From assembly GCA_003586005.1 (NCBI GenBank), contig NSKI01000006.1:1-64000 (forward strand): a stretch of 64,000 nucleotides of DNA, read 5' to 3'. Made by a program: the position numbers and the translations under genes. Under the pieces are notes generated by a model. The model was not told the origin of the DNA. It did not search any database and worked only from the letters and a program-made list of their open reading frames with translations. Numbering within the stretch: the first letter of the stretch is position 1; each line of letters begins with the position of its first letter. Below are positions 49,100 to 59,121 of the stretch, one piece after another. This DNA is from Haloplasmatales bacterium 4B. GTDB lineage: Bacteria; Bacillota_I; Bacilli_A; Haloplasmatales; Haloplasmataceae.

Positions 49100-49864
49100 A
49101 TGGGAAAGATAATTGCGATTGCTAATCAAAAAGGTGGAGTTGGGAAAACAACTACAAGTATTAACTTGGCTGCCTGTTTAAATAAACAAGGGAAAAAGGT
49201 ATTAATCATTGATATTGATCCACAAGGGAATGCAACTACTGGGATAGGGATAAATCGTGGGGAGCTTAAGAAAAGTGTCTATGATATAATTATTGATCAG
49301 GTAGACTCTGATGATGTTGTAATAAAATCTAGAACAAGTAACCTAGATATTATTCCTTCAACAATGGACTTAGCTGGTGCTGAGGTTCAACTAGTTGGTA
49401 TTCAACATAGAGAATACCGTCTAGCAAACACAATAAGAAAATACAAAGAAAATTATGATTATATTATAATAGATTGCCCTCCTTCATTAGGATTACTTAC
49501 AATAAATGCTTTAACAGCTGCAGATTCAGTTGTAATTACTGTTCAATGTGAGTATTATGCACTTGAAGGGTTAACTCAACTATTAAATACAATTAGAATA
49601 ACTCAAAAATATTTAAACAGTAATTTAGCTTTAGAAGGAGTATTACTAACAATGTTTGATGCTCGAACTAATTTGGGTATTGAAGTAACAAAGGAAGTAA
49701 AGACGTTCTTCAGAGAAAAAGTATATTCAACAATAATTCCTAGAAATGTTCATTTAGCAGAATCACCATCACATGGTTTACCAATTATTGATTATGCTCC
49801 AAATTCTAAAGGTGCAAAGGTATATTTGGATTTGGCGAAGGAAGTGATTGAAAACAATGAGTAG
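49100..49864 (+). CDS. parA: Chromosome-partitioning ATPase ParA/Soj
   Basis: A 254-residue deviant Walker ATPase: ANQKGGVGKTTTSINLAA at the start, IDIDPQGNATTG and IIDCPPSLGLLT further on. Soj regulates DnaA and helps origin segregation, with ParB stimulating ATP hydrolysis. The ATG at 49100 has AAAGGAG before it; the 14-codon extension upstream is rejected. It overlaps parB by eight bases. A DnaA-box hairpin lies just upstream, giving a possible direct DnaA-to-parA link. Confidence 0.97.
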   Translation: MGKIIAIANQKGGVGKTTTSINLAACLNKQGKKVLIIDIDPQGNATTGIGINRGELKKSVYDIIIDQVDSDDVVIKSRTSNLDIIPSTMDLAGAEVQLVGIQHREYRLANTIRKYKENYDYIIIDCPPSLGLLTINALTAADSVVITVQCEYYALEGLTQLLNTIRITQKYLNSNLALEGVLLTMFDARTNLGIEVTKEVKTFFREKVYSTIIPRNVHLAESPSHGLPIIDYAPNSKGAKVYLDLAKEVIENNE

Positions 49865-50747
49865 TCGTTTAGGTAGAGGAATTGGAGCCTTGTTTCAAGA
49901 AAACACAACTTTTTCTGAAGACATCCAAGAAAATGAAAAAATTGAAGAAATCGAATTAACTAAATTAAAAAGAAACCCATTTCAGCCAAGAAAAATTTTT
50001 GATGAAGAAAAAATTTCTGAATTAGCTCAATCAATTAGAGAACATGGGGTATTTCAACCGATAATAGTTACAAAAATTAAAGAGGGTATGGGCTTTTATA
50101 TTGTTGCTGGAGAAAGGCGGTTCAAAGCTTGTGAAAAACTAAGTTTATTAACTATTCCTGCGATAATACGTGATATTGATAATCAAACCATGGCAGAAAT
50201 AGCCTTACTAGAGAATTTGCAAAGAGAAAATTTGACTAGCATTGAAGAAGCTTTTGCATATAAAATGCTGATAGATGAATATTCGTTTACACAACAAGAA
50301 GTTGCTGATCGTGTAGGTAAAAGTAGAGCCCATATTACAAATTCATTAAGATTATTATCTTTACCAACAGAGGTTCAAGATATGATTAACAATGGAACTA
50401 TTGATTTTGGACATGCAAAGGTATTGGCAGGTTTATCTGATGAAAATTTACTTGTTTATTTAGCTAATAAAATTATTGATGAAAATTTATCAGTCCGAGC
50501 TTTAGAACAATTAATTAAAGAGGAAATGGGAAAAGAAAAAAAGCCAATACAAGAGAAAAAACAAATTCAAAGAAATGTAAACCTAATGTATCTTGAAGAA
50601 AAATTAATTAGTACATTAGGAACATCAACTAAAATTATTGAGAAAGGTTCAGGAGGTAAATTAGTAATTGATTTTAACAGCACAGAAGATTTAAATCGAT
50701 TACTTAAGATAATGAGCCTAGAAGATATTATAAATATTGTAGATTAA
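49857..50747 (+). CDS. parB: Chromosome-partitioning protein ParB/Spo0J
   Basis: A 296-residue CTPase clamp. It starts MSSRLGRGIGALF, the ParA-activating N terminus, followed by KRNPFQPRKIFDEEKISELA, the CTP motif GERRFKA, ALLENLQRENL, the parS-binding helix-turn-helix FTQQEVADRVGKSRAHITNS, and a C-terminal dimer domain. It loads SMC at parS sites. Two perfect parS sites are present in this window, in serS and before pdxT. Confidence 0.97.
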   Translation: MSSRLGRGIGALFQENTTFSEDIQENEKIEEIELTKLKRNPFQPRKIFDEEKISELAQSIREHGVFQPIIVTKIKEGMGFYIVAGERRFKACEKLSLLTIPAIIRDIDNQTMAEIALLENLQRENLTSIEEAFAYKMLIDEYSFTQQEVADRVGKSRAHITNSLRLLSLPTEVQDMINNGTIDFGHAKVLAGLSDENLLVYLANKIIDENLSVRALEQLIKEEMGKEKKPIQEKKQIQRNVNLMYLEEKLISTLGTSTKIIEKGSGGKLVIDFNSTEDLNRLLKIMSLEDIINIVD

Positions 50748-50763
50748 TAAAGAGGTGTTTTTA

Positions 50764-50961
50764 ATGGAACCAAAACAATTTCAACTGAATGATATTGTAG
50801 TGATGAAAAAAGAACATCCATGTGGGAAAAATGAATGGCAAATCATTAGAATGGGTGCTGACATCCGAATTAAATGTATGAATTGTGGAAGAAGCGTTTT
50901 AATGCCACGAAGTGAATTTGAACGGAAATTAAAAAAAGTTGTTTTATCTCAAGGCAAGTAG
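50764..50961 (+). CDS. DUF951 family protein (YyzM-like)
   Basis: A 65-residue protein of the DUF951 family: VMKKEHPCGKNEWQIIRMGADIRIKC followed by CMNCGRSVLMPRSEFE (short pieces shown). Three cysteines (in HPCG, KCMNC) suggest a small zinc ribbon. Homologues (YyzM in Bacillus) sit directly after parB across Firmicutes, but the function is unknown. The start at 50764 follows GAGGTG; an in-frame GTG at 50755 is part of that site. It ends inside a terminator. Confidence 0.88.
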   Translation: MEPKQFQLNDIVVMKKEHPCGKNEWQIIRMGADIRIKCMNCGRSVLMPRSEFERKLKKVVLSQGK

Positions 50962-50976
50962 TTTCTTGCCTTTTTG
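50951..50976 (+). terminator. Terminator after the parAB-DUF951 operon
   Basis: AAGGCAAG and CTTGCCTT arms, loop TAGTTT, then TTT. The stem contains the stop codon of the DUF951 gene. Confidence 0.82.
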
Positions 50977-50994
50977 TATTTGAGGAGGATAATT

Positions 50995-52704
50995 TTGTAT
51001 AAGAAATTTATAAGTTATTATAAAAATCATTTAGGTTTATTTATAATTGATACTTTTGCTGCGTTAATGATGGCAGGATTTGATTTACTATTCCCATATT
51101 TTACAGGGAAATTTATTGATGATTATATTCCAAATCAAAAAATGCGATTAATTTTATTAACAGCAGCAGTATTATTTTTATTATATATCGTAAAAGTATT
51201 TTTACATATTATTGTTAACTATTGGGGACATATTATGGGAGCTAGAATAGAACATGATATGCGCTCTGATTTGTTTAATAAAATCGAAAATTTAAATTTT
51301 TCATATTTTGACGAAAACAAAACAGGGATGATTATGTCGAGATTAGTCGGTGATTTAAGAGATATTTCTGAAATGGCACACCATGTACCTGAGGATATCA
51401 TTATATCTTTACTAATGTTAACTGGATCGGTATCAATATTATTTTATTATGATTATAGGCTTGGTTTAGTTGCACTTGGATTTACAATATTACTATTCGT
51501 TTTTGCTTTATATCGAAGAGTTGCGATGTTAAAAGGATTTAGAAAAGTACGTATTGAAAATGCTGAAATTAATTCACAAATTGAAAGTTCATTAGGTGGA
51601 ATTAGATTATCCCAATCATTTACTAATGAAGATTTCGAATATAAAAAATTCAGTTATAACAATGCTAAATATCGAGATAGTTGGGGTGGGGCTTACAAAG
51701 CAATGACAGTTTTTTCAACCGGGACTGATTTTATTATCAATATTTTTTATTTAGCTGTATTAGTCTTTGGTGGATACTTAGTTTATGATGGCAGTATTGA
51801 AAGTGGGAAATTAATAGCTTCATTGCTATATATAACATATACTATCCAACCTATAAGAAGACTAATAAATTCTATTCAGCAAATACAAACAGGGGTTGCA
51901 GGAATAGAGAGATTTTATGAAATTATGCAAATTAACCCAGAAATTAAAAATCCTAAAAACCCAAAATATTTAATTAACCCTAAAGGGGTTATTGAATTTA
52001 AAAATGTTAGTTTTAAATATTCAGAAAATGAAAATTTTGTTCTAAGAAATTTTGATTTATCAATTAAAAAAGGTCAAAGCATTGGATTAGTGGGAGAAAC
52101 AGGTGTTGGTAAGTCAACGATTTCTCAATTAATCCCTCGTTTTTATGATGTTACAGAAGGTAGAATAATAGTTGATGGGATCGATATAAAAGAATATGAT
52201 TTAAATTCACTAAGAAAATCAATTGGACATGTTCAGCAAGATGTTTATATATTTTATGGAACAATAAAAGACAATATATTGTATGGTAAAATAGACGCTA
52301 CAATGAAAGAAATTATATCTGCAGCCAAAAAGGCCCGTATTCATGATTTTATAATGACACTAGAAAATGGATATGAAACAATGACTGGGGAAAGAGGCGT
52401 TAAACTTTCTGGAGGCCAAAAACAACGAATAGCTATTGCCAGAGTGTTTTTGAAAAATCCGCCTATTTTAATATTAGATGAAGCGACAAGTGCTCTAGAT
52501 AATATTACTGAACGTAGAATTCAAGAATCATTAGAGGAATTGGCAAAAGGACGAACAAGTATAATTATTGCTCATCGTTTATCAACATTAAAAAATGTTT
52601 CAGAAATTTTGGTGTTAAATGAAGAAGGTATTTCTGAAAGAGGTACGCATAAAGAATTAGTGAATAGTGATGGATATTATGCTAGTTTATATAAAGCAAT
52701 GTAA
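50995..52704 (+). CDS. ABC exporter, fused membrane and ATPase domains
   Basis: A 569-residue half-transporter. Six membrane helices occupy about residues 15-310; the ATPase domain has GETGVGKSTISQLIP (Walker A), the Q loop, KLSGGQKQRIAIARVF (signature), LILDEATSALD (Walker B) and AHRLSTL (switch histidine). It should work as a homodimer or with a partner elsewhere. Substrate is not predictable. The best start is TTG at 50995 behind GAGGAGG; the longer frame from 50974 covers the terminator and is unlikely. Confidence 0.92.
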   Translation: MYKKFISYYKNHLGLFIIDTFAALMMAGFDLLFPYFTGKFIDDYIPNQKMRLILLTAAVLFLLYIVKVFLHIIVNYWGHIMGARIEHDMRSDLFNKIENLNFSYFDENKTGMIMSRLVGDLRDISEMAHHVPEDIIISLLMLTGSVSILFYYDYRLGLVALGFTILLFVFALYRRVAMLKGFRKVRIENAEINSQIESSLGGIRLSQSFTNEDFEYKKFSYNNAKYRDSWGGAYKAMTVFSTGTDFIINIFYLAVLVFGGYLVYDGSIESGKLIASLLYITYTIQPIRRLINSIQQIQTGVAGIERFYEIMQINPEIKNPKNPKYLINPKGVIEFKNVSFKYSENENFVLRNFDLSIKKGQSIGLVGETGVGKSTISQLIPRFYDVTEGRIIVDGIDIKEYDLNSLRKSIGHVQQDVYIFYGTIKDNILYGKIDATMKEIISAAKKARIHDFIMTLENGYETMTGERGVKLSGGQKQRIAIARVFLKNPPILILDEATSALDNITERRIQESLEELAKGRTSIIIAHRLSTLKNVSEILVLNEEGISERGTHKELVNSDGYYASLYKAM

Positions 52705-52951
52705 ATAAAATTTAATATGAGTTAATACAAATTTGTTTCTAAATTACATTAAATATTAATAGTAAATCTAAAAAAATATTGAATAAAAAAAGTTATAGCG
52801 ATAATAATAGTTGTATTACGCATTAATAATGCTATGATGTAAACTAACCATATGAAAAAAAACGAATTTATTTTATTATAAATTATTGCTTTTTTTAAAA
52901 TAATATATATAATTGATATATTGATTATGAACATTTCTTAATGGTGATTAT

Positions 52952-53371
52952 ATGCATGAACTGATATATGTAAACTTTAAAATGAATATTAATAACAATG
53001 GGAAAAGTCATGAAATTCAATTTCAAGACTTAGGTCAAAGGTATATAAAAAATCAAAAAACCTATATTAGGTTAAAAGAACCACTTATGGAAGAAACAAA
53101 ATTTAATCAATTAATGTTAGTTTGTGATAATTCGGAAATCGTGATTATAAGAAGTGGTTTTGTTAAAATGAAGCAAGTATATAAAGAAAATGAAACAACT
53201 ATAGGTTACTATACTAATGACTATATATCATCAGAAATTACTACCTTTACAAAAAGATATGCTTTTTTTAATGATAAAATATTGTTGAATTATGATATTG
53301 TTTTTGATAATGATGTGATAGGAAATTATCAAATGGAAGTTCAAATGAAAGGAGTAGGTGGAAATGAATAA
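52952..53371 (+). CDS. DUF1934 family beta-barrel protein (YwiB-like)
   Basis: A 139-residue protein of the DUF1934/YwiB family, a lipocalin-like small beta barrel. Segments such as KMNINNNGKSHEIQF, YIRLKEPLMEET and a C-terminal ILLNYDIVFDNDVIGNYQM support this. In Bacillus the gene precedes argS, exactly as here. Its function is unknown. It overlaps argS by eight bases, so the two are translationally coupled. Confidence 0.85.
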   Translation: MHELIYVNFKMNINNNGKSHEIQFQDLGQRYIKNQKTYIRLKEPLMEETKFNQLMLVCDNSEIVIIRSGFVKMKQVYKENETTIGYYTNDYISSEITTFTKRYAFFNDKILLNYDIVFDNDVIGNYQMEVQMKGVGGNE

Positions 53372-55025
53372 AATTTTAAGCTTACAAGAAGATATAAAAG
53401 ATCATTTACGAAAAATAATTTCTAACTTAGGGGAAGTCGGTTCAAACTTTAAAGTTATTTTGGAAGAACCAAAAGAAATAGAAAATGGGGACTATTCAAC
53501 AAATTGTGCAATGCAGCTAGCTAAGATTCTCAAAATGTCACCAAGAAATATCGCAGAAGAAATTGTCAAGAAAATCGATAAAGAAGTTTATTATATCGAA
53601 AGAATTGAAATTGCAGGACCGGGTTTTATTAATTTTTATATGAATAATAACTATTTAACAAAAATTGTAAAAGAAGTTATTACATTAGGAAATGAATATG
53701 GTAAAACTACTTACGGGAATATGTCTAAAGTAAATGTAGAATTTGTTTCAGCAAACCCAACTGGTGATTTACATTTAGGTCATGCAAGAGGTGCTGCGAT
53801 TGGCGATTGTTTATGTAGAATACTTGATTGTGCAGGTTATAATGTGACGAGAGAATATTATATAAATGATGCAGGAAATCAGATCAAAAACCTAACATTA
53901 TCTACCATAGCAAGGTACGAACAATTATTAAAAAAAGATTCAAAAATGCCAGAAGATGGATACCGTGGTCAAGATATCATTGATATCGCCCAAAAGTTAT
54001 TTTCAATATATAAAAATAAATATGAACTGAATTCTGAAGAGAGATACCAAATATTTAGAGATTTTGCAAAACAATATGAATTAGATAAGATTAAACAGGA
54101 TTTAGCAGACTATAATGTATTATTTGACGTATGGTCTAGTGAAAATAGTCTGTATGAACAAAATAAGGTTAATAGAGCAATTGATAAATTATCGCAAAAA
54201 GGATATGTTTATGAATCTGAAGGAGCAACCTGGTTTAAATCAACTGAATTTGGCGATGATAAGGATCGAGTATTAAGAAAAAGTGATAATAGTTTGACAT
54301 ATTTAACACCAGATATTGCATATCATATTGATAAGTTAGAAAGAGGATTTGATAAGCTTATAAATGTACTCGGGGCAGATCATCACGGATATGTACCAAG
54401 ACTTAAAGCAGCAATTGAATGTTTATCAGGTGATTCAGGAAAGCTAGAAGTTTTAATAATCCAAATGGTTCGTTTAATTAAAAATGGTGAAGAATATAAA
54501 ATGTCAAAACGCTCAGGGAAAGCATTAACAATTCGAGATTTGATTGACGAAGTAGGAGTAGATGCAATACGTTATTTTTTCGCAATGAGAAGTTGTGATT
54601 CACAAATGGATTTTGATGTGGATTTAGCAACTAAAAAATCTAATGATAACCCAGTATATTACGCTCAATATGCTCACGCTAGAATTTGTAGTATATTACG
54701 TCAAGCAGAAGAAAAAAAACTTTATTATGCTAAATTAGATAGTTATCAAAATATAAATTCTGAAAAATCATATGCAGTATTAAAAAAAATAGCAGAGTTT
54801 CCAAAAATAGTAATTGATGCAGCAACAAAACGAATCCCACATCGAATTACTAATTATATAAATGACTTGGCCTCGGTTTTCCATAGTTTTTATAATGCTG
54901 AAAAAGTTATAAATAAAGATAATATTGATAAAAGTATAGAACTATTAGCGCTGGTAAAAGCAACACAAATTACATTGAAAAATTCAATGGCGCTAATAGG
55001 AGTGAATGCACCGGAAAAGATGTAA
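53364..55025 (+). CDS. argS: Arginyl-tRNA synthetase
   Basis: A 553-residue class Ia synthetase. The N-terminal Add-1 domain (about 1-100) is followed by the HIGH-type motif NPTGDLHLGHARGAAIGD near residue 132 and KMSKRSGKALTIRDL, the KMSKS equivalent (KMSKRSGK) near 376. The C-terminal helical anticodon domain ends at MALIGVNAPEKM. Start is ATG at 53364, with GGTGG before it. No T-box is visible; it is read from the DUF1934 promoter. Confidence 0.96.
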   Translation: MNKILSLQEDIKDHLRKIISNLGEVGSNFKVILEEPKEIENGDYSTNCAMQLAKILKMSPRNIAEEIVKKIDKEVYYIERIEIAGPGFINFYMNNNYLTKIVKEVITLGNEYGKTTYGNMSKVNVEFVSANPTGDLHLGHARGAAIGDCLCRILDCAGYNVTREYYINDAGNQIKNLTLSTIARYEQLLKKDSKMPEDGYRGQDIIDIAQKLFSIYKNKYELNSEERYQIFRDFAKQYELDKIKQDLADYNVLFDVWSSENSLYEQNKVNRAIDKLSQKGYVYESEGATWFKSTEFGDDKDRVLRKSDNSLTYLTPDIAYHIDKLERGFDKLINVLGADHHGYVPRLKAAIECLSGDSGKLEVLIIQMVRLIKNGEEYKMSKRSGKALTIRDLIDEVGVDAIRYFFAMRSCDSQMDFDVDLATKKSNDNPVYYAQYAHARICSILRQAEEKKLYYAKLDSYQNINSEKSYAVLKKIAEFPKIVIDAATKRIPHRITNYINDLASVFHSFYNAEKVINKDNIDKSIELLALVKATQITLKNSMALIGVNAPEKM

Positions 55026-55047
55026 ACTTATTATAGGAGGACTTATT

Positions 55048-55425
55048 ATGACTCATAATTTTTCAAACATGTCTATGTTACAAATAGCAGAAAACTTAAT
55101 GCAAAGAAAAAAAACACCTCAATCTTTTCGTAAAATAGCTAAAGAGGTTAGCGAATTAATGGGGTTATCAGAGGAAGAACTAAACAAAAGAGTTGCCCGT
55201 TTTTATGCTGACTTGACTTTAAGTGGTAAATTTGTTAATGTTAGCGGTGATAAATGGGATTTGAAAACTCGCCAAAAATTTGAAGTATTTGAAAATCAAT
55301 TTAATTATGATGATTCATTTAAAGAAGAAGAAGTTGAAGAAGCGGATGAAGAAGAAGATTTAGATGAAGAAGATGTTGATGATGATTATGAAGAAGACTA
55401 TGATGATGGTGAAGATGAAATTTAA
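55048..55425 (+). CDS. rpoE: RNA polymerase delta subunit RpoE
   Basis: A 125-residue protein. The N-terminal HARE-HTH fold (MSMLQIAENLMQRKKTPQSFRKIAKEV) is followed by a highly acidic tail of Glu/Asp over the last 45 residues. Delta increases polymerase recycling and promoter selectivity in Bacilli. The start at 55048 follows AGGAGG; the longer frame overlaps argS and is rejected. It lies before pyrG, as in Bacillus. Presence of delta supports placement in or near the Bacilli. Confidence 0.93.
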   Translation: MTHNFSNMSMLQIAENLMQRKKTPQSFRKIAKEVSELMGLSEEELNKRVARFYADLTLSGKFVNVSGDKWDLKTRQKFEVFENQFNYDDSFKEEEVEEADEEEDLDEEDVDDDYEEDYDDGEDEI

Positions 55426-55432
55426 AAAATAG

Positions 55433-55516
55433 TTGAATTTTCATACCGATTTTGATAATATAAATAAGGGCACTCGAAAAATAACTGCTTTCCTAGGTAG
55501 GAAGGCATTTTTTTTT
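55433..55516 (+). promoter_or_regulatory. pyrG promoter and CTP-responsive attenuator leader
   Basis: Promoter TTGAAT, 17-base spacer, TAATAT, with the predicted start at GGGCAC (55468-55473). Close behind is a terminator whose 5' arm is TGCTTTCC (55486-55493) and 3' arm GGAAGGCA (55500-55507), followed by nine T residues. In Bacillus pyrG the same layout works by reiterative G addition when CTP is low; the poly-G 5' end pairs with the pyrimidine-rich arm and blocks termination. All parts are present here; the mechanism is inferred by analogy. Confidence 0.82.
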
Positions 55517-55562
55517 TAATTTGTAAAAATATAATAATGTAGAATTATTTTGGAGGTAAACA

Positions 55563-57173
55563 ATGACCAAATTTATATTTGTAACTGGTGGGGTTGTATC
55601 GTCCTTGGGTAAAGGGATTTCTGCAGCATCTTTGGGTCGTTTATTAAAAGATAGAGGGCTCAAAGTCTTTATGCAGAAATTTGATCCATACATAAATGTG
55701 GATCCAGGTACAATGAGTCCCTATCAACATGGTGAAGTATTTGTAACTAAAGATGGGGGAGAAACAGACCTCGATTTAGGGCATTATGAACGGTTTATTG
55801 ACGAAAATTTAACTAAAAGCGCAAACATTACAGCAGGAAAAGTGTATCAGTCAGTAATCGAAAAAGAAAGAAAAGGCGAATATTTAGGAAGAACAGTTCA
55901 AGTAATTCCTCATATCACAGATGAAATAAAAGAAAAATTATTTGAGATTGCTAGTGAAAGTAAAGCAGACATTGTAATTACAGAAATTGGTGGAACAGTT
56001 GGAGATATAGAATCGCTCCCTTTTTTAGAAGCTGTTAGACAAGTTAGAAGAGATATTGGAATGCATAATACTTGTTTTATTCACAACACACTAGTCCCTT
56101 ATTTAAAAGCAGCAGGAGAAATAAAAACGAAGCCTACACAACATAGTGTAAAAGAATTAAGGTCATTGGGAATTCAACCAGATGTAATTGTACTGAGAAC
56201 AGAAGTTCCAATAGAAGATGAAGTAAAAGATAAAATTGCTCTTTTCTGTGATGTTAAAAAAGAAGCTGTAGTTGAATCAAGAGATATGGAAGTATTATAT
56301 GAGGTTGCTCTAAGCTTACATGAACAAGGACTAGATAGTTTCGTTTGTGAACATTTACAGATTAAAACTAAACCAATTTGTTTAACTGAATGGGTAAAAT
56401 TAGTTGATTCAGTAAAAAACTTAAAATCGGAAATTGAGATAGCTTTAGTGGGTAAATATGTTCAACTACATGATGCATATTTATCAGTATGTGAGGCGTT
56501 AAAACATGCAGGGTATTACCATAAAGTATCTGTTATCGTCAAATGGATCGATGCGGAGACCTTAGACAATGATAATGTAGCAGAGTCTTTGCAAAATGTA
56601 AATGGGATATTAGTTCCAGGTGGATTTGGTTCACGGGCCGTGAATGGAAAAATTGCAGCCATTAAATATGCCAGAGAAAATAAAATTCCCTTTTTTGGAA
56701 TATGTCTAGGAATGCAACTTGCAACAATAGAATATGCTAGAAATGTATTAAACCTTAATTCTGCAAATTCTACTGAAATTGATGAATTTACACCTCATCC
56801 AATTATTGACTATTTACCTGAGCAATATCAAGGAATTCATTTGGGGGGAACTCTTAGACTTGGTGAGTATGATTGTCGGTTAAAACAAGGAACTAACAGT
56901 TATAAAGCATATAATGAACAATTAATAAAAGAAAGACATAGACATAGATATGAATTTAATAATAAATATAAAAATATATTAGAGGAAAATGGAATGATTT
57001 TTTCAGGTATAAATCCACAAACTAATTTAGTAGAAATTATAGAAATTAAAAATCATCCATGGTTTGTTGGTGTCCAATTTCACCCTGAATTTATATCAAG
57101 ACCAAATAGACCACAAGCGTTGTTTAGAGATTTTATTAAACATTCAATAGAGTATAAAAATAAAAATGATTAA
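55563..57173 (+). CDS. pyrG: CTP synthase
   Basis: A 536-residue enzyme. The N-terminal synthase domain begins [21 protein letters not shown]; the C-terminal glutaminase has [17 protein letters not shown] with the catalytic cysteine and [13 protein letters not shown] with His-Glu. It makes CTP from UTP, ATP and glutamine. Its expression should respond to CTP through the leader described above. It follows rpoE. In Bacillus spo0F lies between pyrG and fba; it is absent here. Confidence 0.98.
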   Translation: MTKFIFVTGGVVSSLGKGISAASLGRLLKDRGLKVFMQKFDPYINVDPGTMSPYQHGEVFVTKDGGETDLDLGHYERFIDENLTKSANITAGKVYQSVIEKERKGEYLGRTVQVIPHITDEIKEKLFEIASESKADIVITEIGGTVGDIESLPFLEAVRQVRRDIGMHNTCFIHNTLVPYLKAAGEIKTKPTQHSVKELRSLGIQPDVIVLRTEVPIEDEVKDKIALFCDVKKEAVVESRDMEVLYEVALSLHEQGLDSFVCEHLQIKTKPICLTEWVKLVDSVKNLKSEIEIALVGKYVQLHDAYLSVCEALKHAGYYHKVSVIVKWIDAETLDNDNVAESLQNVNGILVPGGFGSRAVNGKIAAIKYARENKIPFFGICLGMQLATIEYARNVLNLNSANSTEIDEFTPHPIIDYLPEQYQGIHLGGTLRLGEYDCRLKQGTNSYKAYNEQLIKERHRHRYEFNNKYKNILEENGMIFSGINPQTNLVEIIEIKNHPWFVGVQFHPEFISRPNRPQALFRDFIKHSIEYKNKND

Positions 57174-57253
57174 TTGTTAAAATTCATTTAAAATATTGGT
57201 AAAAAATTATGAATAGTGTTATCATAATATTATAAAAATAAGGAGGTTTTACT

Positions 57254-58120
57254 ATGCCGTTAGTAAATATGTCAATAATGTTACAAAAAGCAAAAATAGG
57301 CAAATATGCTGTTGGGCAATTTAATATTAATAACTTAGAATGGACTAAGTCTATCTTAACTGCTGCTGAGGAAATGAAAGCTCCAGTCATATTAGGGGTT
57401 TCTGAAGGTGCTGCGAAGTACATGGGGGGTTATAACACTGTAGTCCATATGGTAAAAGGCTTAATGTTAGATTTGAAAACTACAGTACCTGTCGCAATCC
57501 ATTTAGATCATGGAACAACATTTGAAAATATTAAAAAAGCAACTGATGCTGGTTTTACATCTGTTATGTATGATGGTTCACATCACCCAATTGATGAAAA
57601 TATTGATGAGACTAAAAAAGTTGTAGAATATGCTCATTCTCGTGGGTTATCTGTAGAGGCTGAAATAGGGACTGTTGGTGGTAACGAAGATGGAGTTGTT
57701 GGTGGTATTCAGTATGCTGATAAAGATGAATGTGTTCGCTTAGTTAAAGAAACCAATGTTGATTGTTTAGCTCCCGCATTAGGTTCAGTACATGGTGTAT
57801 ATGTTGGTGAGCCTAAATTAGGTTTTACAGAAATGGAAGAAATAAAAGCTGCAACAGATATGCCTTTAGTTTTACATGGAGGTACAGGAATTCCTACAGA
57901 ACAAATAAAGAAAGCAATTTCTTGTGGAACTGCAAAAATTAATGTAAATACTGAAAATCAATTGGTTTTTACAAAGGTAGTTCGTGAAATTTTAACTAAT
58001 GATAGTAAAGTATATGATCCACGAAAAGTGATTGGTCCAGGTGCTAAAGCTATTATAGAAGTTGTAAAAACAAAAATTGAAATATTTGGAAGTGCTGATA
58101 AAGCTTCAGAAACATTATAA
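57254..58120 (+). CDS. fba: Class II fructose-bisphosphate aldolase
   Basis: A 288-residue zinc aldolase. The zinc and substrate motifs are [53 protein letters not shown] and INVNTENQ. It cleaves fructose 1,6-bisphosphate in glycolysis. An AAGGAGG site precedes the ATG. It is read 80 bases after pyrG and is followed by an unrelated membrane protein after 17 bases. Confidence 0.97.
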   Translation: MPLVNMSIMLQKAKIGKYAVGQFNINNLEWTKSILTAAEEMKAPVILGVSEGAAKYMGGYNTVVHMVKGLMLDLKTTVPVAIHLDHGTTFENIKKATDAGFTSVMYDGSHHPIDENIDETKKVVEYAHSRGLSVEAEIGTVGGNEDGVVGGIQYADKDECVRLVKETNVDCLAPALGSVHGVYVGEPKLGFTEMEEIKAATDMPLVLHGGTGIPTEQIKKAISCGTAKINVNTENQLVFTKVVREILTNDSKVYDPRKVIGPGAKAIIEVVKTKIEIFGSADKASETL

Positions 58121-58137
58121 TTATAAAAGGGGAAAAT

Positions 58138-58998
58138 ATGAATAATGTTGTTTGTCAAGATGCAAGAGGGATTGTATTAAGAACATTAAAAAAATATAAT
58201 ATCTTATTATGGCTTGTTGCAATAGAAATATTAAGATTAGTGTTAACTACTATCTTTAATAAAAGGTTTTTTGATGTAACTAAAGAATTTTTAGAAAATA
58301 TAGGTGATTATTTAGGGAGTTTCATCAAGGTGATTGGTGCTGAAAAAGCTACAATGGAATTTTATCAATATTACAGTCAAACCAGTTTAGTAATATATAT
58401 TTTCCAAATTTTCTTGTTACTAATAACTTGTTTAACGATTTTATTTTTAATCTTCAATATTTATAAAAATATACATACATCAGTTAGCAAGAGTGTTAAA
58501 ATAACAGCCATTATCCTAATTAGTATAAAAGTTATTGAAATAGTGTTAACTATTTTAAATATAATATTATTATATTTATTTAGTAAAAATGTAAATTCTC
58601 AAATTAGCGTTAACGCAACAGACCAAATAATTAATTTATTAGGTTTAGTTATTTTTATTATATTATATTTTAATCTATTATTAATTTATAAGAAAGATAA
58701 AATTCTATATAAGAATTATTTAATGTTTATTTTTGTATTTATAATTATAGTAACATTAAATGTTATAGAGTATTTTTCAACTATAATTAATTACTTTTTT
58801 CAAAAGCTTTATTACAATAATTTTAAAAATTCTAGTATATATATAGAAGCTTTAAAAGAATTCAATCAAGGTACAATATTAGCATTTATAGGATTAATTG
58901 CTGTTAGTATATTTTGTTTTATAATTTATATATTTTTAAAAGAAATCATAAAAAGTACTAATATTGACAACGCCGAAAAAGATGAATTAAAATATTAA
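58138..58998 (+). CDS. Six-helix membrane protein of unknown function
   Basis: A 286-residue membrane protein that I do not recognise. It has hydrophobic helices at about 23-40, 80-105, 118-148, 165-185, 193-215 and 246-268, with short polar loops and a loop of about 40 residues after the first helix. There are no catalytic motifs and no cysteine pair. It lies 17 bases after fba and could be co-transcribed with it. It ends before a terminator. Confidence 0.75.
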   Translation: MNNVVCQDARGIVLRTLKKYNILLWLVAIEILRLVLTTIFNKRFFDVTKEFLENIGDYLGSFIKVIGAEKATMEFYQYYSQTSLVIYIFQIFLLLITCLTILFLIFNIYKNIHTSVSKSVKITAIILISIKVIEIVLTILNIILLYLFSKNVNSQISVNATDQIINLLGLVIFIILYFNLLLIYKKDKILYKNYLMFIFVFIIIVTLNVIEYFSTIINYFFQKLYYNNFKNSSIYIEALKEFNQGTILAFIGLIAVSIFCFIIYIFLKEIIKSTNIDNAEKDELKY

Positions 58999-59010
58999 AA
59001 TTTTCAATTA

Positions 59011-59034
59011 AAAACGCTTTTGCGTTTTTTTTTA
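59011..59034 (+). terminator. Terminator after the six-helix protein
   Basis: AAAACGC, loop TTTT, GCGTTTT, then a long T run. Confidence 0.85.
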
Positions 59035-59121
59035 TGATAATAACCCAAATTAGATAAAATAAGCGCAATTGTTGGATAAACGCAATATTATAGTAATGAA
59101 TGCACAACAGGAGTGATTTTA

